From the NCBI GenBank assembly GCA_930989535.1, contig CAKNLK010000013.1, positions 1 through 64,000 on the forward strand: 64,000 nucleotides of DNA, read 5' to 3'. Both the position numbers and the translations under genes were made by a program. This document shows positions 8,219-16,971 of the stretch, piece by piece. The first letter of the stretch is position 1; each line of letters starts with the position of its first letter. The notes beneath the pieces were generated by a model, which saw nothing but the letters and a program-made list of their open reading frames with translations, was not told where the DNA came from and made no database searches. This DNA is from an uncultured Clostridia bacterium. Lineage in GTDB: Bacteria > Bacillota > Clostridia > Christensenellales > Borkfalkiaceae.

Positions 8219-9433
8219 GTGAAATACATCGTTGTACTCGGCGACGGAATGGCCGATTACCCTATCGAACAGCTGGGCGGAAAAACGCCCCTGCAATATG
8301 CAAAAAAACCGAATATAGACGCGCTTGCACGGCGCTCCGAAGTCGGGCTGTGCCGCACGGTGCCCGACGGGTTCAAGCCGGGCAGCGACGTTGCCAACCT
8401 GTCCGTGATGGGCTACAACCCGCACGACTGCTACACCGGCCGCTCGCCCTTGGAGGCCGTTTCCATCGGCATAAATCTCGCGGCAACCGACGTGACGCTG
8501 CGCTGCAACCTCGTGACGCTCTCCGACGAGCCCAACTACGAAGACAAAAGAATGCTCGACTACAGCGCCGGGGAAATTTCTACCGCCGAGGCGGCCGAAT
8601 TGATTGCGTACCTGAAAAAACAGTTCGACGACGAAGAATTTACCCTGTACAGCGGCGTGAGCTACCGGCACTGTCTGGTCGTAAAAAACGGCAAAGTCGG
8701 GCACGAACTGACACCGCCGCACGATATTACGGGCAAGCCCATCAAAGGCTGCCTGCCCAAGGGCCCGCTCGGCGAGAAATATCTCGCGATGATGGAAAAA
8801 TCGGCAAAACTCCTCGCGGAGCATCCCGTCAACAAGGCGCGCGCCGCCGCGGGCAAGAACCCCGCCAATTCCGTGTGGTTCTGGGGAGAGGGAACGAAGC
8901 CCGCGCTCGAAAATTTTGAAGAGAAGTACGGGAAAAAGGGAGGCGTAATTTCGGCGGTCGACCTCGTGAAGGGCATCGGCATCCTCGCCGGCATGAAGAT
9001 TATCGACGTGCCCGGCGCGACGGGAAATTACGATACGAATTTTGCTGGAAAGGCGGACGCCGCCCTGCATGCTCTCCTGCACGAGGGGTTGGATTTCGTG
9101 TATATCCACATGGAAGCGCCCGACGAATGCGGGCACCAGGGTGACGTTGCGCACAAAATTTACTCCATCGAACAAATCGACGAAAAGGTGGTGCAGCGGC
9201 TGTATGCGGGGCTTTCGGCGGCGGGAGAAGACTTTACAATGCTCATTTGCCCCGACCACCCCACCCCCATCGCCGTGCGCACGCACGTTGCCGACCCCGT
9301 GCCCTATCTCCTGTATTCGAGCAGGGACGAGCGCGGCAACGGCGCGGAGTTTTACGACGAGGCGAGCGCGAAGCAAACGGGAAAATTCGTCGAGAAAGGC
9401 TGGGATTTGATGCCGAAACTGCTCGGGAAATAA
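8219..9433 (+). CDS. archaeal-type cofactor-independent phosphoglycerate mutase (or ApgM-like putative homoserine kinase)
   Basis: 404 residues of the alkaline-phosphatase-like metalloenzyme superfamily. GDGMADYPIEQLGGKTPLQ and GRSPLEAVSIGI near the N-terminus and HMEAPDECGHQGD plus ICPDHPTPI near the C-terminus carry the metal-binding Asp and His residues and the phosphorylated Ser region (GSDVANLSVMG). Start is GTG at 8219 after AAAGGAGAATATCC. A separate, canonical GpmI lies at 44523-46061, so this copy is probably not the main glycolytic mutase. A subgroup of this family, seen in Clostridia and Bacteroides, has been proposed to act as homoserine kinase because of links to threonine genes; no such genes adjoin it here. 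Confidence 0.8.
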   Translation: MKYIVVLGDGMADYPIEQLGGKTPLQYAKKPNIDALARRSEVGLCRTVPDGFKPGSDVANLSVMGYNPHDCYTGRSPLEAVSIGINLAATDVTLRCNLVTLSDEPNYEDKRMLDYSAGEISTAEAAELIAYLKKQFDDEEFTLYSGVSYRHCLVVKNGKVGHELTPPHDITGKPIKGCLPKGPLGEKYLAMMEKSAKLLAEHPVNKARAAAGKNPANSVWFWGEGTKPALENFEEKYGKKGGVISAVDLVKGIGILAGMKIIDVPGATGNYDTNFAGKADAALHALLHEGLDFVYIHMEAPDECGHQGDVAHKIYSIEQIDEKVVQRLYAGLSAAGEDFTMLICPDHPTPIAVRTHVADPVPYLLYSSRDERGNGAEFYDEASAKQTGKFVEKGWDLMPKLLGK

Positions 9434-9548
9434 TTTTAGAACGCAACAGAGCGGAGGCGAAGAAACACCTTCGCCCCCCGCTCCGCTCCCTATTGCCGTT
9501 TTTCGGCAAATTCGGACGAAATTCTTTGCTTTCGGTACATAAAATTGT

Positions 9549-9577
9549 TTGCAAAATCGGAGCAGATATAGTATAAT
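9549..9577 (+). promoter_or_regulatory. promoter of tRNA-Gly
   Basis: TTGCAA, 17-bp spacer, TATAAT, ending 22 bp before the mature tRNA 5' end. Confidence 0.65.
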
Positions 9578-9599
9578 GATTAATGTTCGAAGCAAATTT

Positions 9600-9674
9600 G
9601 CGAGAGTCGCCTAATGGTATGGCGTCAGCTTCCCAAGCTGATTCCCGCGGGTTCGATTCCCGTCTCTCGCTCCA
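9600..9674 (+). tRNA. tRNA-Gly (anticodon CCC), CCA encoded
   Basis: Acceptor stem GCGAGAG pairs with CTCTCGC, followed by discriminator T and an encoded CCA. The anticodon stem TCAGC/GCTGA holds loop TTCCCAA, giving anticodon CCC. The T arm reads GCGGGTTCGATTCCCGT. It reads GGG glycine codons. Confidence 0.95.
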
Positions 9675-9708
9675 AAAAAGACCCCAGAAAAATTCTGGGG
9701 TCTTTTTT
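9675..9708 (+). terminator. terminator of tRNA-Gly
   Basis: AAAAAAGACCCCAGAA pairs with TTCTGGGGTCTTTTTT directly after the CCA end: a strong stem with a T-tract. Confidence 0.9.
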
Positions 9709-9727
9709 GGAGCGAAGCTCATCGAAC

Positions 9728-9960
9728 CACAGGCGCACGCATGTTACGACTTACGGCAATGGCATGTCCTGCGCCTGTCGGTTCGGGCTCGAAGAGCCTT
9801 GCGCCCTCGCGGCGCAAACTCCCGTCTCCTGCTCCTTCCCACAGGCGCACGCTAAGCTCGGTTTTACGACGAAAACATGCTCCGAGCCTGTCGGTTCGGA
9901 CTCGAAGAGCCTTGCGCCCTCGCGGCGCAAACTCCCGTAGCTCGCTCTTTCCACAGGCAC
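9728..9960 (+). repeat. tandem repeat, period about 112 bp, two full units
   Basis: Unit 1 starts at 9728 and unit 2 at 9840; a third copy begins at 9952 and stops after about 9 bases. Each unit begins CACAGGC and forms a hairpin back to GCCTGT, then carries TCGGTTCGG, a second hairpin TTGCGCC-ctcgc-GGCGCAA, and CTCCCGT. In unit 1 the segment around 9819-9836 matches the 3' end of the adjacent tRNA-Gly at 15 of 18 positions. The hairpin apex differs between units while the base stem is kept. No convincing protein is encoded. Confidence 0.8.
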
Positions 9961-9992
9961 AACCAAGATGCCAATATAGAGCCTTAATCTTG

Positions 9993-10038
9993 TAAATTAA
10001 GATACTATACGAAAATAAATTAAGATACTATACGAAAA
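9993..10038 (+). repeat. exact 23-bp tandem duplication
   Basis: Two back-to-back identical 23-mers (9993-10015 and 10016-10038) containing AAGATACTATACG. Each holds a TACTAT box, which could act as a -10 element, but no matching -35 is clear. Confidence 0.85.
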
Positions 10039-10069
10039 GCGCCTCCGCAGATTGCGGAGGCGCTTTTTT
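10035..10069. terminator. bidirectional terminator
   Basis: AAAAGCGCCTCCGC-agatt-GCGGAGGCGCTTTTTT. On the minus strand it lies just past the stop of the lipoprotein gene and is followed by T-rich sequence, so it probably ends that transcript. Confidence 0.85.
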
Positions 10070-10088
10070 GATGTTGATTTTTCCGTTG

Positions 10089-12350
10089 TTATGCGCCGAT
10101 GGAAGTGAGGTCGCTGTAACGATCTTCATATCTGGTAACGACCTGATCCAAACGGTTGAAGATAACACTGAGCATCTCTTGGCTGTACTCTTGCGCCATC
10201 GAAGTTTTTTCCGCCTGATAGAAGAAGTACGAGAAGGTATTTTCCTGTGTTCTTGTGCCGTAATTGAAGCCGGCGTACGTATCCCCGCCCGTGTATACAA
10301 ACGAGACATAGAGGATATGCCAGCCGTAGTCGGTTGCGACGACATAGTAGGTGCCGGGGCCGCCGTTCGTAATCGCATCCTGCGCGGCGTATTCAAATTC
10401 CTTTACGTAATCGGTCGCCGATTCCTTCGAGGCGATGGAATACCCGAGATATTTATTCAGGCAACCCGTATCCGTCGAATACGCGAACATCAGCTCGTTG
10501 ACCGCCGAAAGAACTCTGTACGGAGTGCTCTGCTCGCCCGTCTTTACCATGTAATTCGCCGCAAAGGACTGTGCGTTCTCCTTCGTGTATCCGATTTCGG
10601 CTTTCCCCTTATAATAAATCATCTGCGCATAATTGATGTCGTTGTCGGAAGAGCCGAACTCTTTCAAATAATCGTCGTAGGAAAGATTCCCCTGGTAGAA
10701 ACCGCTCTCGACGCTGCCGCTGGTGATATCGCTGCCGGCGACAAAGTTGATATAACTCTCCATTTCGGCGATGAACTCGTCGATGGTTTCGACTGTGTTG
10801 GGGAGCAAATCATACGTTCCGTCTGAACGGGTTACGACTTCGCCGTTGTACGGATATTGGCCCGCATAGCGGTCGATGCCGTCTGCCTCGCGGCCGGGAG
10901 CGACGAAGCTGTCCTTGAAGAACAGATAGGTCGAATTTTTGCCGTTGTCGTAATAAGCCGTCCCCTTTTCCATGCCGTAATCGGCCGCGTTGAAGCTGTA
11001 ATCTTCGGAGCCGGTGAACCACGTTTCGCGCTGGTCGGTCGCGGTGATGCCCGCAAACAGAGACTGGCGAGCCGCGTAATATTCGCGCGTTTCCGAGCCG
11101 AATACCGTCTGCAGATTGGTGACTTCCAACGATTGGTTCGCGTCGAACGGCAACAGGATGTTGTACACATAGCCGTAAATTCTATCCGCGGGGGAATACA
11201 AAACAAACGAAGAATCGGAAACGCTGTCCATCGTAGAGACAAAGTCTGCCGCGCCCGAGGATTGCTGCGTAGCAACCTTGGAATTGTATTTATTTATAAG
11301 GTTCTCTTCTGCATATGCGTCGCTCATATCCAACGCAATGGTCGCGTTGAACTTATTGATGAGGAGCAATTCGTACTGGCTGCGCAGTTCGAGTTCGTAG
11401 TAGGCAAGCCCCGTAACATCGTAGAGCATCGAGCTGAGGTCTGCGTCGCTGAGCAAATTATTCTGGTTGAGCGCGTTGAGGAAGCGGATGTACGCCCTCT
11501 TGCGCGTTACGACGGTGGAGCCCTCTACCTTTTCGTATTCCTCCCATTCGCTCGCGCTGTTGAACCCGGTATAAACGCCGTAGTCCAAATTCCCGTTTTC
11601 GTCCGTGGGGTAGAAGGCGTCCACTTCGTTCGCGCCGGTAGGAGTTGTGCGGGCCTCCTCCGAAGAGGTAGAATCACTGTCGGCCGCAATGATATCCTGC
11701 TCGTACGAATCGATGGAAGAATTGATTGCCTGCATCACTTGGTATGCGGCATAATTTTTCTCCTCCTCCGTAAGGAACAGCCCGAGGCCGGCGAGAGCGA
11801 TTTGGTCGGAAGAAGCCCCTTCCACATTCGCCGCATCGAGAGCGCTCAGATAGGCGTCTACGGAGATGTCCCCGTTCATGGTCAGGGCATCGCTGGAAGA
11901 ATCTTCGGTATAGCCCTTGCGGAAATCGATAAAGTCGCGGTCGACGCGAACCTCGCCTTCGCTCAAATAATAGAGGGTAGCGAATTGCACGTAGACCTTG
12001 CGCTGCACCAATTCGTCCATAATCCGCTCAAACGTTGCCGCATAATCGTTGTTGCTCTGCAGATAATTGTAGCCGTAGCTCAGGAAATACGCGATTAAAT
12101 CGCGCTTGTAGATTTCGTCGGTGGAGAGAATGTCGTTCATCTTCGACGAAACCTCTTCACTCAAGGAAGAGCCGAGCATGTCCATTGTCGTGTTGAGCGA
12201 ATCGGTGTCTTCCCCGATATTCACTTCCGCGACGACTTGCTGCATGTCCGCCTCATTGTTGGTCGAAATGAGGTCGCACCCGGCGAACAGGCTGAGCGAA
12301 AACACTGCCGCGAGTGCTACGCCGATAATTTTGGTTAGTTTTTTCTTCAT
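10089..12350 (-). CDS. SurA/PrsA-like lipoprotein (putative extracytoplasmic foldase)
   Basis: 753 residues. The N-terminus MKKKLTKIIGVALAAVFSLS followed by LFAGC is a lipoprotein signal peptide with lipobox; the mature protein would be anchored at Cys25 on the outer face of the membrane. Helical regions in the first 200 residues resemble the chaperone part of SurA/PrsA. Near the C-terminus, TYYVVATDYGWHILYVSFVY resembles the last strand of parvulin-type PPIase domains. The middle is long and acidic and I cannot assign it. PrsA-like foldases often sit beside mfd in Clostridia, which supports the call, but PPIase activity is not proven. A perfect-spacing promoter precedes it. Confidence 0.65.
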   Translation of the reverse strand: MKKKLTKIIGVALAAVFSLSLFAGCDLISTNNEADMQQVVAEVNIGEDTDSLNTTMDMLGSSLSEEVSSKMNDILSTDEIYKRDLIAYFLSYGYNYLQSNNDYAATFERIMDELVQRKVYVQFATLYYLSEGEVRVDRDFIDFRKGYTEDSSSDALTMNGDISVDAYLSALDAANVEGASSDQIALAGLGLFLTEEEKNYAAYQVMQAINSSIDSYEQDIIAADSDSTSSEEARTTPTGANEVDAFYPTDENGNLDYGVYTGFNSASEWEEYEKVEGSTVVTRKRAYIRFLNALNQNNLLSDADLSSMLYDVTGLAYYELELRSQYELLLINKFNATIALDMSDAYAEENLINKYNSKVATQQSSGAADFVSTMDSVSDSSFVLYSPADRIYGYVYNILLPFDANQSLEVTNLQTVFGSETREYYAARQSLFAGITATDQRETWFTGSEDYSFNAADYGMEKGTAYYDNGKNSTYLFFKDSFVAPGREADGIDRYAGQYPYNGEVVTRSDGTYDLLPNTVETIDEFIAEMESYINFVAGSDITSGSVESGFYQGNLSYDDYLKEFGSSDNDINYAQMIYYKGKAEIGYTKENAQSFAANYMVKTGEQSTPYRVLSAVNELMFAYSTDTGCLNKYLGYSIASKESATDYVKEFEYAAQDAITNGGPGTYYVVATDYGWHILYVSFVYTGGDTYAGFNYGTRTQENTFSYFFYQAEKTSMAQEYSQEMLSVIFNRLDQVVTRYEDRYSDLTSIGA

Positions 12351-12388
12351 ACGATATGCTCCGAGTTCTGATAATCGCAATATGCTTT

Positions 12389-12417
12389 ATTATACCTTAT
12401 TTTGCCGTGAAATGCAA
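12389..12417 (-). promoter_or_regulatory. promoter of the lipoprotein gene
   Basis: Minus strand: TTGCAT, 17-bp spacer, TATAAT, about 38 bp before the ATG at 12350. It lies between mfd and the lipoprotein gene, so the latter need not depend on mfd read-through. Confidence 0.75.
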
Positions 12418-12465
12418 TCGTATTTCCATGAAAAACGTGCAAAAAAAATGAAATTTCCCAGCAAT

Positions 12466-15400
12466 TTAACTCGCCGCGCCGTTTTCGGCGAATTTTAGGA
12501 ATTTCGTCATGTCGAGCATGACCTTCTGCGCGTCCTTTCCGCCCGCAAACTCGATGGCGGGGCTCTTGCTCATCTCCAGCCGCACGGACGGGAATTTGTC
12601 CAGCGCCGCCGCCAGGCGCTCGTCCGCCAGGCTGTTCACCGACGGAAGCTCCACCCTGCCGCCCTTGGAGCTGACGGCGATTTTGCGGATGTTGAACTTC
12701 GCCGCGTACGATTTGAGCACGGCGATGACGAGGAGATTGAGCACCTCCTTGGGCATCTTGCCGTAGTTCTCCTCCATCGACAGGCACACACGCTTGTAAT
12801 CGTCTACGCTGCGGATTTCGGCGATTTGCTTGTAGCAGTCAAGCCGCGACGCGCTCGCCTCGATGTAGCTTTCGGGGATGTAGGCGTCCGCCTTGATGTC
12901 GAGGTCGGCGACCGTCTGCTCCTCGCCCGTGAGCTCCTCTTTTAAGAGCTTTGCGTACAGCTCGTAGCCGACTTTGTCCATATGTCCGTGCTGTTCGCGC
13001 CCGAGCACCGAACCCGCGCCGCGGATTTCCAAGTCGCGCATGGCGATCTTAAAGCCGCTGCCCAATTCTGTGAATTCCATGATCGCCTGCAGGCGCTTGC
13101 TCGCCGTTTCCGTCATCACCTTTTCCGGCTTAAAGGTGAAATAGGCGTGCGCGAGAATCGAGCCGCGCCCTACCCTGCCGCGCAGCTGGTACAGCTGCGA
13201 TATGCCCAGCCTGTCCGCGTCGATGACGATGAGGGTGTTCGCCTTGGGCAAATCGATGCCGTTTTCGATGATGGTCGTGGAGACGAGGATGTTCGTTTCG
13301 CCCTCGTAAAACTTGAAAATGCCGTTTTCCAGCACCGTTTTATCCATGCGGCCGTGCGCGACGCAGATTTTGCCCTCGGGCACGATCTGCTCGATCTTCG
13401 CCGCGAAGCTGTAGATGCTCTCCACGCGGTTGTACAGGATGAACACCTGCCCGCCCCGCGCCAGCTCGCGCACGCAGGCGTCGCGGATGAGCGTTTCCGT
13501 CTCCTCCACCACATACGTCTGCACGGGCAGGCGGTTGGTCGGCGGCGTGTCGATGGTGCTGATGTCGCGGATGCCCGACAGCGACATGTGCAGGGTGCGC
13601 GGGATGGGCGTCGCCGTCATCGTGAGGCAGTCGACGTCCGTCTTCATGTTCTTGATTTTTTCCTTATGCTCGACGCCGAAGCGCTGCTCCTCGTCGAGGA
13701 TAAGCAGCCCCAAGTCCTTAAATTTGACGTCGGAAGACAGCAGGCGGTGGGTGCCGACGATGAGGTCGACCTTGCCCGCCGCGAGGCGCGCGAGAATTTT
13801 GTCCTGCTCGCGCGGGGATTTGAAGCGGTTGAGCACCTCGATATTCACGCCGAACTCGGCGAAGCGCTTGAGCGCCGTTTCGTAGTGCTGTTGGCACAGA
13901 ATGGTGTTCGGGCACATGAGCGCCGCCTGCTTGCCGTTGAGGATGCACAGAAACGCCGCGCGGAACGCCACTTCCGTCTTGCCGTAGCCGACGTCGCCGC
14001 ACAAAAGCCTGTCCATGACCTTCGTCGAGCACATGTCCGCCTTGATTTCCTCGACGGAGGCGAGCTGGTCGGGCGTTTCCTCGTACTCGAACGCCGCCTC
14101 GAACTCCGCCATCGCCTCCTCGCAGGGGCTGAACTGAAATCCCCGCTTTTCGGCGCGCTCGGCGTACAGCTTTTTCAGGTCGAACGCCATCGCCTTGAGC
14201 GAGGAGCGCACGCGCGCCTTGACCTTTTCGAACTCCGCGCCGCCGATTTTGGACAGCGACGGCGTGTCCTCGCCCATGTAGCGGGAGAGGATGTCCATCT
14301 GCTCGACGGGAACGTACAGCACGTCTCCCCCGCGGTATTCGAGGGCGATGTATTCCTTGGTGCCGTCCGTCGTTTCGATCTTCTTCGTGCCCGTGATGCG
14401 GCCGACGCCGTGCGTTTCGTGCACGGCATAGTCGCCGATTTCGGGCGAGGTGAACATGTCGTTGCGCTTGCGGCGGATGCGCTTTTTCACCGCCGTTTTG
14501 GTGTACAGATCGCCCGTGCCGAGGATGACGAGCTTCTGCTCGTGCAAAATCAGCCCCCGCTCCAGCTCGTCCTCCAGCACCGCGACGCCCTTTAAAAGCT
14601 CCAACGACGGCGGGCAGTCGACGGCGGAGATGTATTCGTCCGCGAGCATCTCGCGCATCTTCTGCGCGCGCGAGGAGGTGCCGCAGAAGAGCATGATGCG
14701 GTATTTGTTCGTGCGCCAGGCGCGGATGTCGTTGACGAGGTTGACGAACCCGTTGAGGTATTTGCCGACGGGCGCGGCGTGCAGATTGTAGATTTTCAGC
14801 GGCTCGAAAAAGGTGCGGGATGCGAACGTCTGGAAAGCCGCGCAGCGCACGGAGCCGAGCAGATCCAAAAATTCGGTTTTGGGCGTGAGCTGGTTTTTGC
14901 TGAACGAGAACACCTCGCCGCCCCGCCGCAGCATCGCGAAGCGCTCCTCGTGCTCCTTGTACAGCGCGTCCAGCTTGTCGGAGATGAGTTTGCTCTCGTC
15001 GAAGATGTACAGCGCGTCGCCGATGAAATCGCGGAAGTTCGCCGCATTTTTCAGGACGGGCAGCAGGTACGCCGCGCCTGCAAAGGTCGTTCCCGCTTCC
15101 AGCTTCGCGGCGATGTCGCCCGCAATCGTCTGCGCGCGCTCGTACGCCGCCGCATCCTTGAAGGCGGGCAGCTCGGAATACAGCGCGTCCTTAATCCCCT
15201 TGATTTCGTCCGCATCGATGAGCACATCCGTCGCGGCGACAATGGTGACGCTCCTGACGAGGGGCAGGCGCTCGCCCGTGATGAAGTTGTACGGCTTGAT
15301 TTTTTCCACTCCGTCGCCGAAGAAATCGACGCGGACGGGGTTTTCCTCGTTGACGGGGAAGATATCGAGGATGTCGCCGCGCAGGGCGAAGTTGCCCTTG

Positions 15401-15882
15401 CTCTCCACCGCAGCCGAGCGGACGTACCCCATCTGCACGAGCCGCGCGGGCAGGGAGGAAAAGTCTACGTCCTCCCCCTCCTTCAATTCGAGAAACGGAA
15501 CGGTTTTCGGGAAGAGTTGGGCGAGGCTCTCCACGTCGCACACGACCAGTTTGGCGCCCCTTTGGATGCGGTACAGCGCGTTCATTCGGCGGAACAGCGC
15601 GTCTTTGGACACCGCATCTTTGTACAGGAGAACCTCGTCTTTCGCGGCGAGGAGCGCCGGCTCTTCGCCCGCAAAGCCGGCAATTTCCGAAGCCATGCGC
15701 GCGGAGTTTACGGCGCTGTCGCACACATACACCGCGCGGCCGTGCAGACAGGCCGCCGCAATCAGCGCCTTCTGCGCTTCCGACACGCCGAAAACCGCCG
15801 TCGGCGTGCCGAGGCGGAGGTCGTTTTCCAGGTCGAGGTAGTCCCCGCCCAGGTTGTGCGGATTAAAAAAATTCGGGTTCAT
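12466..15882 (-). CDS. mfd: transcription-repair coupling factor
   Basis: 1138 residues, full length. It displaces RNA polymerase stalled at DNA lesions and recruits UvrA. Order: UvrB-homology region at the N-terminus, the RNA-polymerase-interacting domain (GDYAVHETHGVGRITG, about residue 480), then the RecG-like translocase with Walker A GDVGYGKTEVAFRA, DEEQRFGV (Walker B, DEEQ box), TATPIPRTL (motif III) and QLRGRVGRG (motif VI), and a C-terminal D7 domain. The start at 15882 has AAAGGAG upstream. It lies downstream of pth and prs on the same strand, a conserved Firmicutes order. Confidence 0.97.
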   Translation of the reverse strand: MNPNFFNPHNLGGDYLDLENDLRLGTPTAVFGVSEAQKALIAAACLHGRAVYVCDSAVNSARMASEIAGFAGEEPALLAAKDEVLLYKDAVSKDALFRRMNALYRIQRGAKLVVCDVESLAQLFPKTVPFLELKEGEDVDFSSLPARLVQMGYVRSAAVESKGNFALRGDILDIFPVNEENPVRVDFFGDGVEKIKPYNFITGERLPLVRSVTIVAATDVLIDADEIKGIKDALYSELPAFKDAAAYERAQTIAGDIAAKLEAGTTFAGAAYLLPVLKNAANFRDFIGDALYIFDESKLISDKLDALYKEHEERFAMLRRGGEVFSFSKNQLTPKTEFLDLLGSVRCAAFQTFASRTFFEPLKIYNLHAAPVGKYLNGFVNLVNDIRAWRTNKYRIMLFCGTSSRAQKMREMLADEYISAVDCPPSLELLKGVAVLEDELERGLILHEQKLVILGTGDLYTKTAVKKRIRRKRNDMFTSPEIGDYAVHETHGVGRITGTKKIETTDGTKEYIALEYRGGDVLYVPVEQMDILSRYMGEDTPSLSKIGGAEFEKVKARVRSSLKAMAFDLKKLYAERAEKRGFQFSPCEEAMAEFEAAFEYEETPDQLASVEEIKADMCSTKVMDRLLCGDVGYGKTEVAFRAAFLCILNGKQAALMCPNTILCQQHYETALKRFAEFGVNIEVLNRFKSPREQDKILARLAAGKVDLIVGTHRLLSSDVKFKDLGLLILDEEQRFGVEHKEKIKNMKTDVDCLTMTATPIPRTLHMSLSGIRDISTIDTPPTNRLPVQTYVVEETETLIRDACVRELARGGQVFILYNRVESIYSFAAKIEQIVPEGKICVAHGRMDKTVLENGIFKFYEGETNILVSTTIIENGIDLPKANTLIVIDADRLGISQLYQLRGRVGRGSILAHAYFTFKPEKVMTETASKRLQAIMEFTELGSGFKIAMRDLEIRGAGSVLGREQHGHMDKVGYELYAKLLKEELTGEEQTVADLDIKADAYIPESYIEASASRLDCYKQIAEIRSVDDYKRVCLSMEENYGKMPKEVLNLLVIAVLKSYAAKFNIRKIAVSSKGGRVELPSVNSLADERLAAALDKFPSVRLEMSKSPAIEFAGGKDAQKVMLDMTKFLKFAENGAAS

Positions 15883-15935
15883 GGAACTCCTTTTATCGCT
15901 GTTCCCGCCCTGCGGGGCAGGAAGTAGACTGCAAT

Positions 15936-16502
15936 TTACTTGCCGTTGTAGGCGGACATCACCGTTTCGATGTCCTCGCCGCGCGCAAAGCGGATGGCGG
16001 CTTCGGCGGCGTTCGAACAGGCGTCCGCAAACAGCGGGTAGTCCTCCTGCCGGATGTTCGCGAGGACGTAGTTGATGATGGGGATATTCACTTCGGAATC
16101 CTTGATGCCGATGCGGATGCGCGGGAAATCCTGCGAGCCGATTTCGCCGATGATGCTGCGCATGCCGTTGTGCGTGCCCGCACTGCCCGAGGCGCGGATG
16201 CGGAGTTTCCCCTTCGGCAAATCAAAATCGTCGTAAATGACGAGCAGATCTTCGGGCGATACTTTGTACTTGGACATCAGCTGTTTGACCGCCCTGCCGC
16301 TCGCGTTCATGTAGGTGACGGGGCGGGCGAGGATGACTTTATCCCCACCGAGGAAGGCCTCCGCCACCGACGCCTCACATTCCTTCTTCTTGAATTTGAC
16401 GCCCAGTTTTTCCGCGGCTTCGCCCACCGCGAGGAAGCCCATGTTGTGAAAGGTCGTTTCGTATTTTTTTTCGGGGTTCCCGAGCCCCACGATAAGGCGC
16501 AT
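15936..16502 (-). CDS. pth: peptidyl-tRNA hydrolase
   Basis: 188 residues. It frees tRNA from prematurely released peptidyl-tRNA. GLGNPEKKYETTFHNMGF holds the catalytic His and tRNA-binding Asn, PVTYMNASG the second Asn, YDDFDLPKG the Asp, and GSAGTHNGMRSI the phosphate-binding loop. The start at 16502 has CAGGAGAGTAACGG before it. It lies 53 bp upstream of mfd, probably in one operon, and is separated from prs by a repeat element. Confidence 0.96.
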   Translation of the reverse strand: MRLIVGLGNPEKKYETTFHNMGFLAVGEAAEKLGVKFKKKECEASVAEAFLGGDKVILARPVTYMNASGRAVKQLMSKYKVSPEDLLVIYDDFDLPKGKLRIRASGSAGTHNGMRSIIGEIGSQDFPRIRIGIKDSEVNIPIINYVLANIRQEDYPLFADACSNAAEAAIRFARGEDIETVMSAYNGK

Positions 16503-16580
16503 ATCCGTTACTCTCCTGAATGATGTTACCTATAAAGCCCGCCGAAAATGCCTGCGGAAATTTCGATTGTACGCGCGAAC

Positions 16581-16604
16581 GCCGCGTTTTGTACAAAACG
16601 CGGC
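16581..16604. repeat. perfect 24-bp palindrome upstream of pth
   Basis: GCCGCGTTTTGT followed by its exact complement, no loop, about 80 bp upstream of the pth start. There is no T-tract on either side, so an operator or an attenuator-like hairpin in the pth leader is as likely as a terminator. Confidence 0.7.
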
Positions 16605-16642
16605 AAAAATAGACTATACGATTTTATATTATAATAATCCTC

Positions 16643-16966
16643 GCAAGAGCAAAAATCGCACTTTTTGCTCTTGCACTCCATTTGGCAATCCCTTGCCTCA
16701 CGGAAGGGGTGAAGCCGCGCGCACTTAACAATCGATTGCGCGTGGCAAAACCACGCTTTTGCCTAAGCGCACCCTATTTGTCGCATACCTGCGACATCTG
16801 CCGTTTCCCGTAAACGGGAACCCTCGGCAGGGCAGCGGGCTACGCCCTCGCACAGCGGGTGAATGCGGCGCGCGTATTTTGGTGTGCCCTGAAAAAGCGC
16901 GCCGCAGAGGGCAGAGCCCTCAAACTCACGAAATTTTCTTTTGTCAGCTCAAAAGAAAATTTGTGA
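16643..16966 (-). repeat. structured intergenic element, copy 1 (3' of prs), plus a partial second copy
   Basis: Read on the minus strand from the prs stop: hairpin I (16965-16927) with loop AGCTGA; hairpin II (16921-16907); hairpin III (16905-16865), stem GCGGCGCGC, loop with GGGCACACC, then TTCACCC; a stem containing CCCGTTTACGGG (16830-16798); hairpin IV (16796-16779), stem TGTCGCA, loop GGTA; hairpin V (16763-16744), stem GGCAAAA, loop GCGTGG. A second partial copy follows: TTCACCCCTTCCG, hairpin IV-like GGCAAgggaTTGCC (16697-16684) and a 13-bp hairpin V (16674-16643). Nothing in this 469-bp gap is coding. Confidence 0.8.
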
Positions 16967-16971
16967 ACCTA

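Noticed and set aside
7808..9595. 595-codon minus-strand open frame opposite ung and the phosphoglycerate mutase
   Set aside because: Antisense shadow; both plus-strand genes carry complete family motifs.
9728..10038. Possible CRISPR array
   Set aside because: The units are about 112 bp and contiguous and contain no short repeats with unique spacers; no cas genes are present.
12982..14595. Long plus-strand open frame opposite mfd
   Set aside because: It lies entirely within mfd, has an Arg/His/Leu/Val-rich composition typical of an antisense shadow of a GC-rich gene, and no ribosome binding site.
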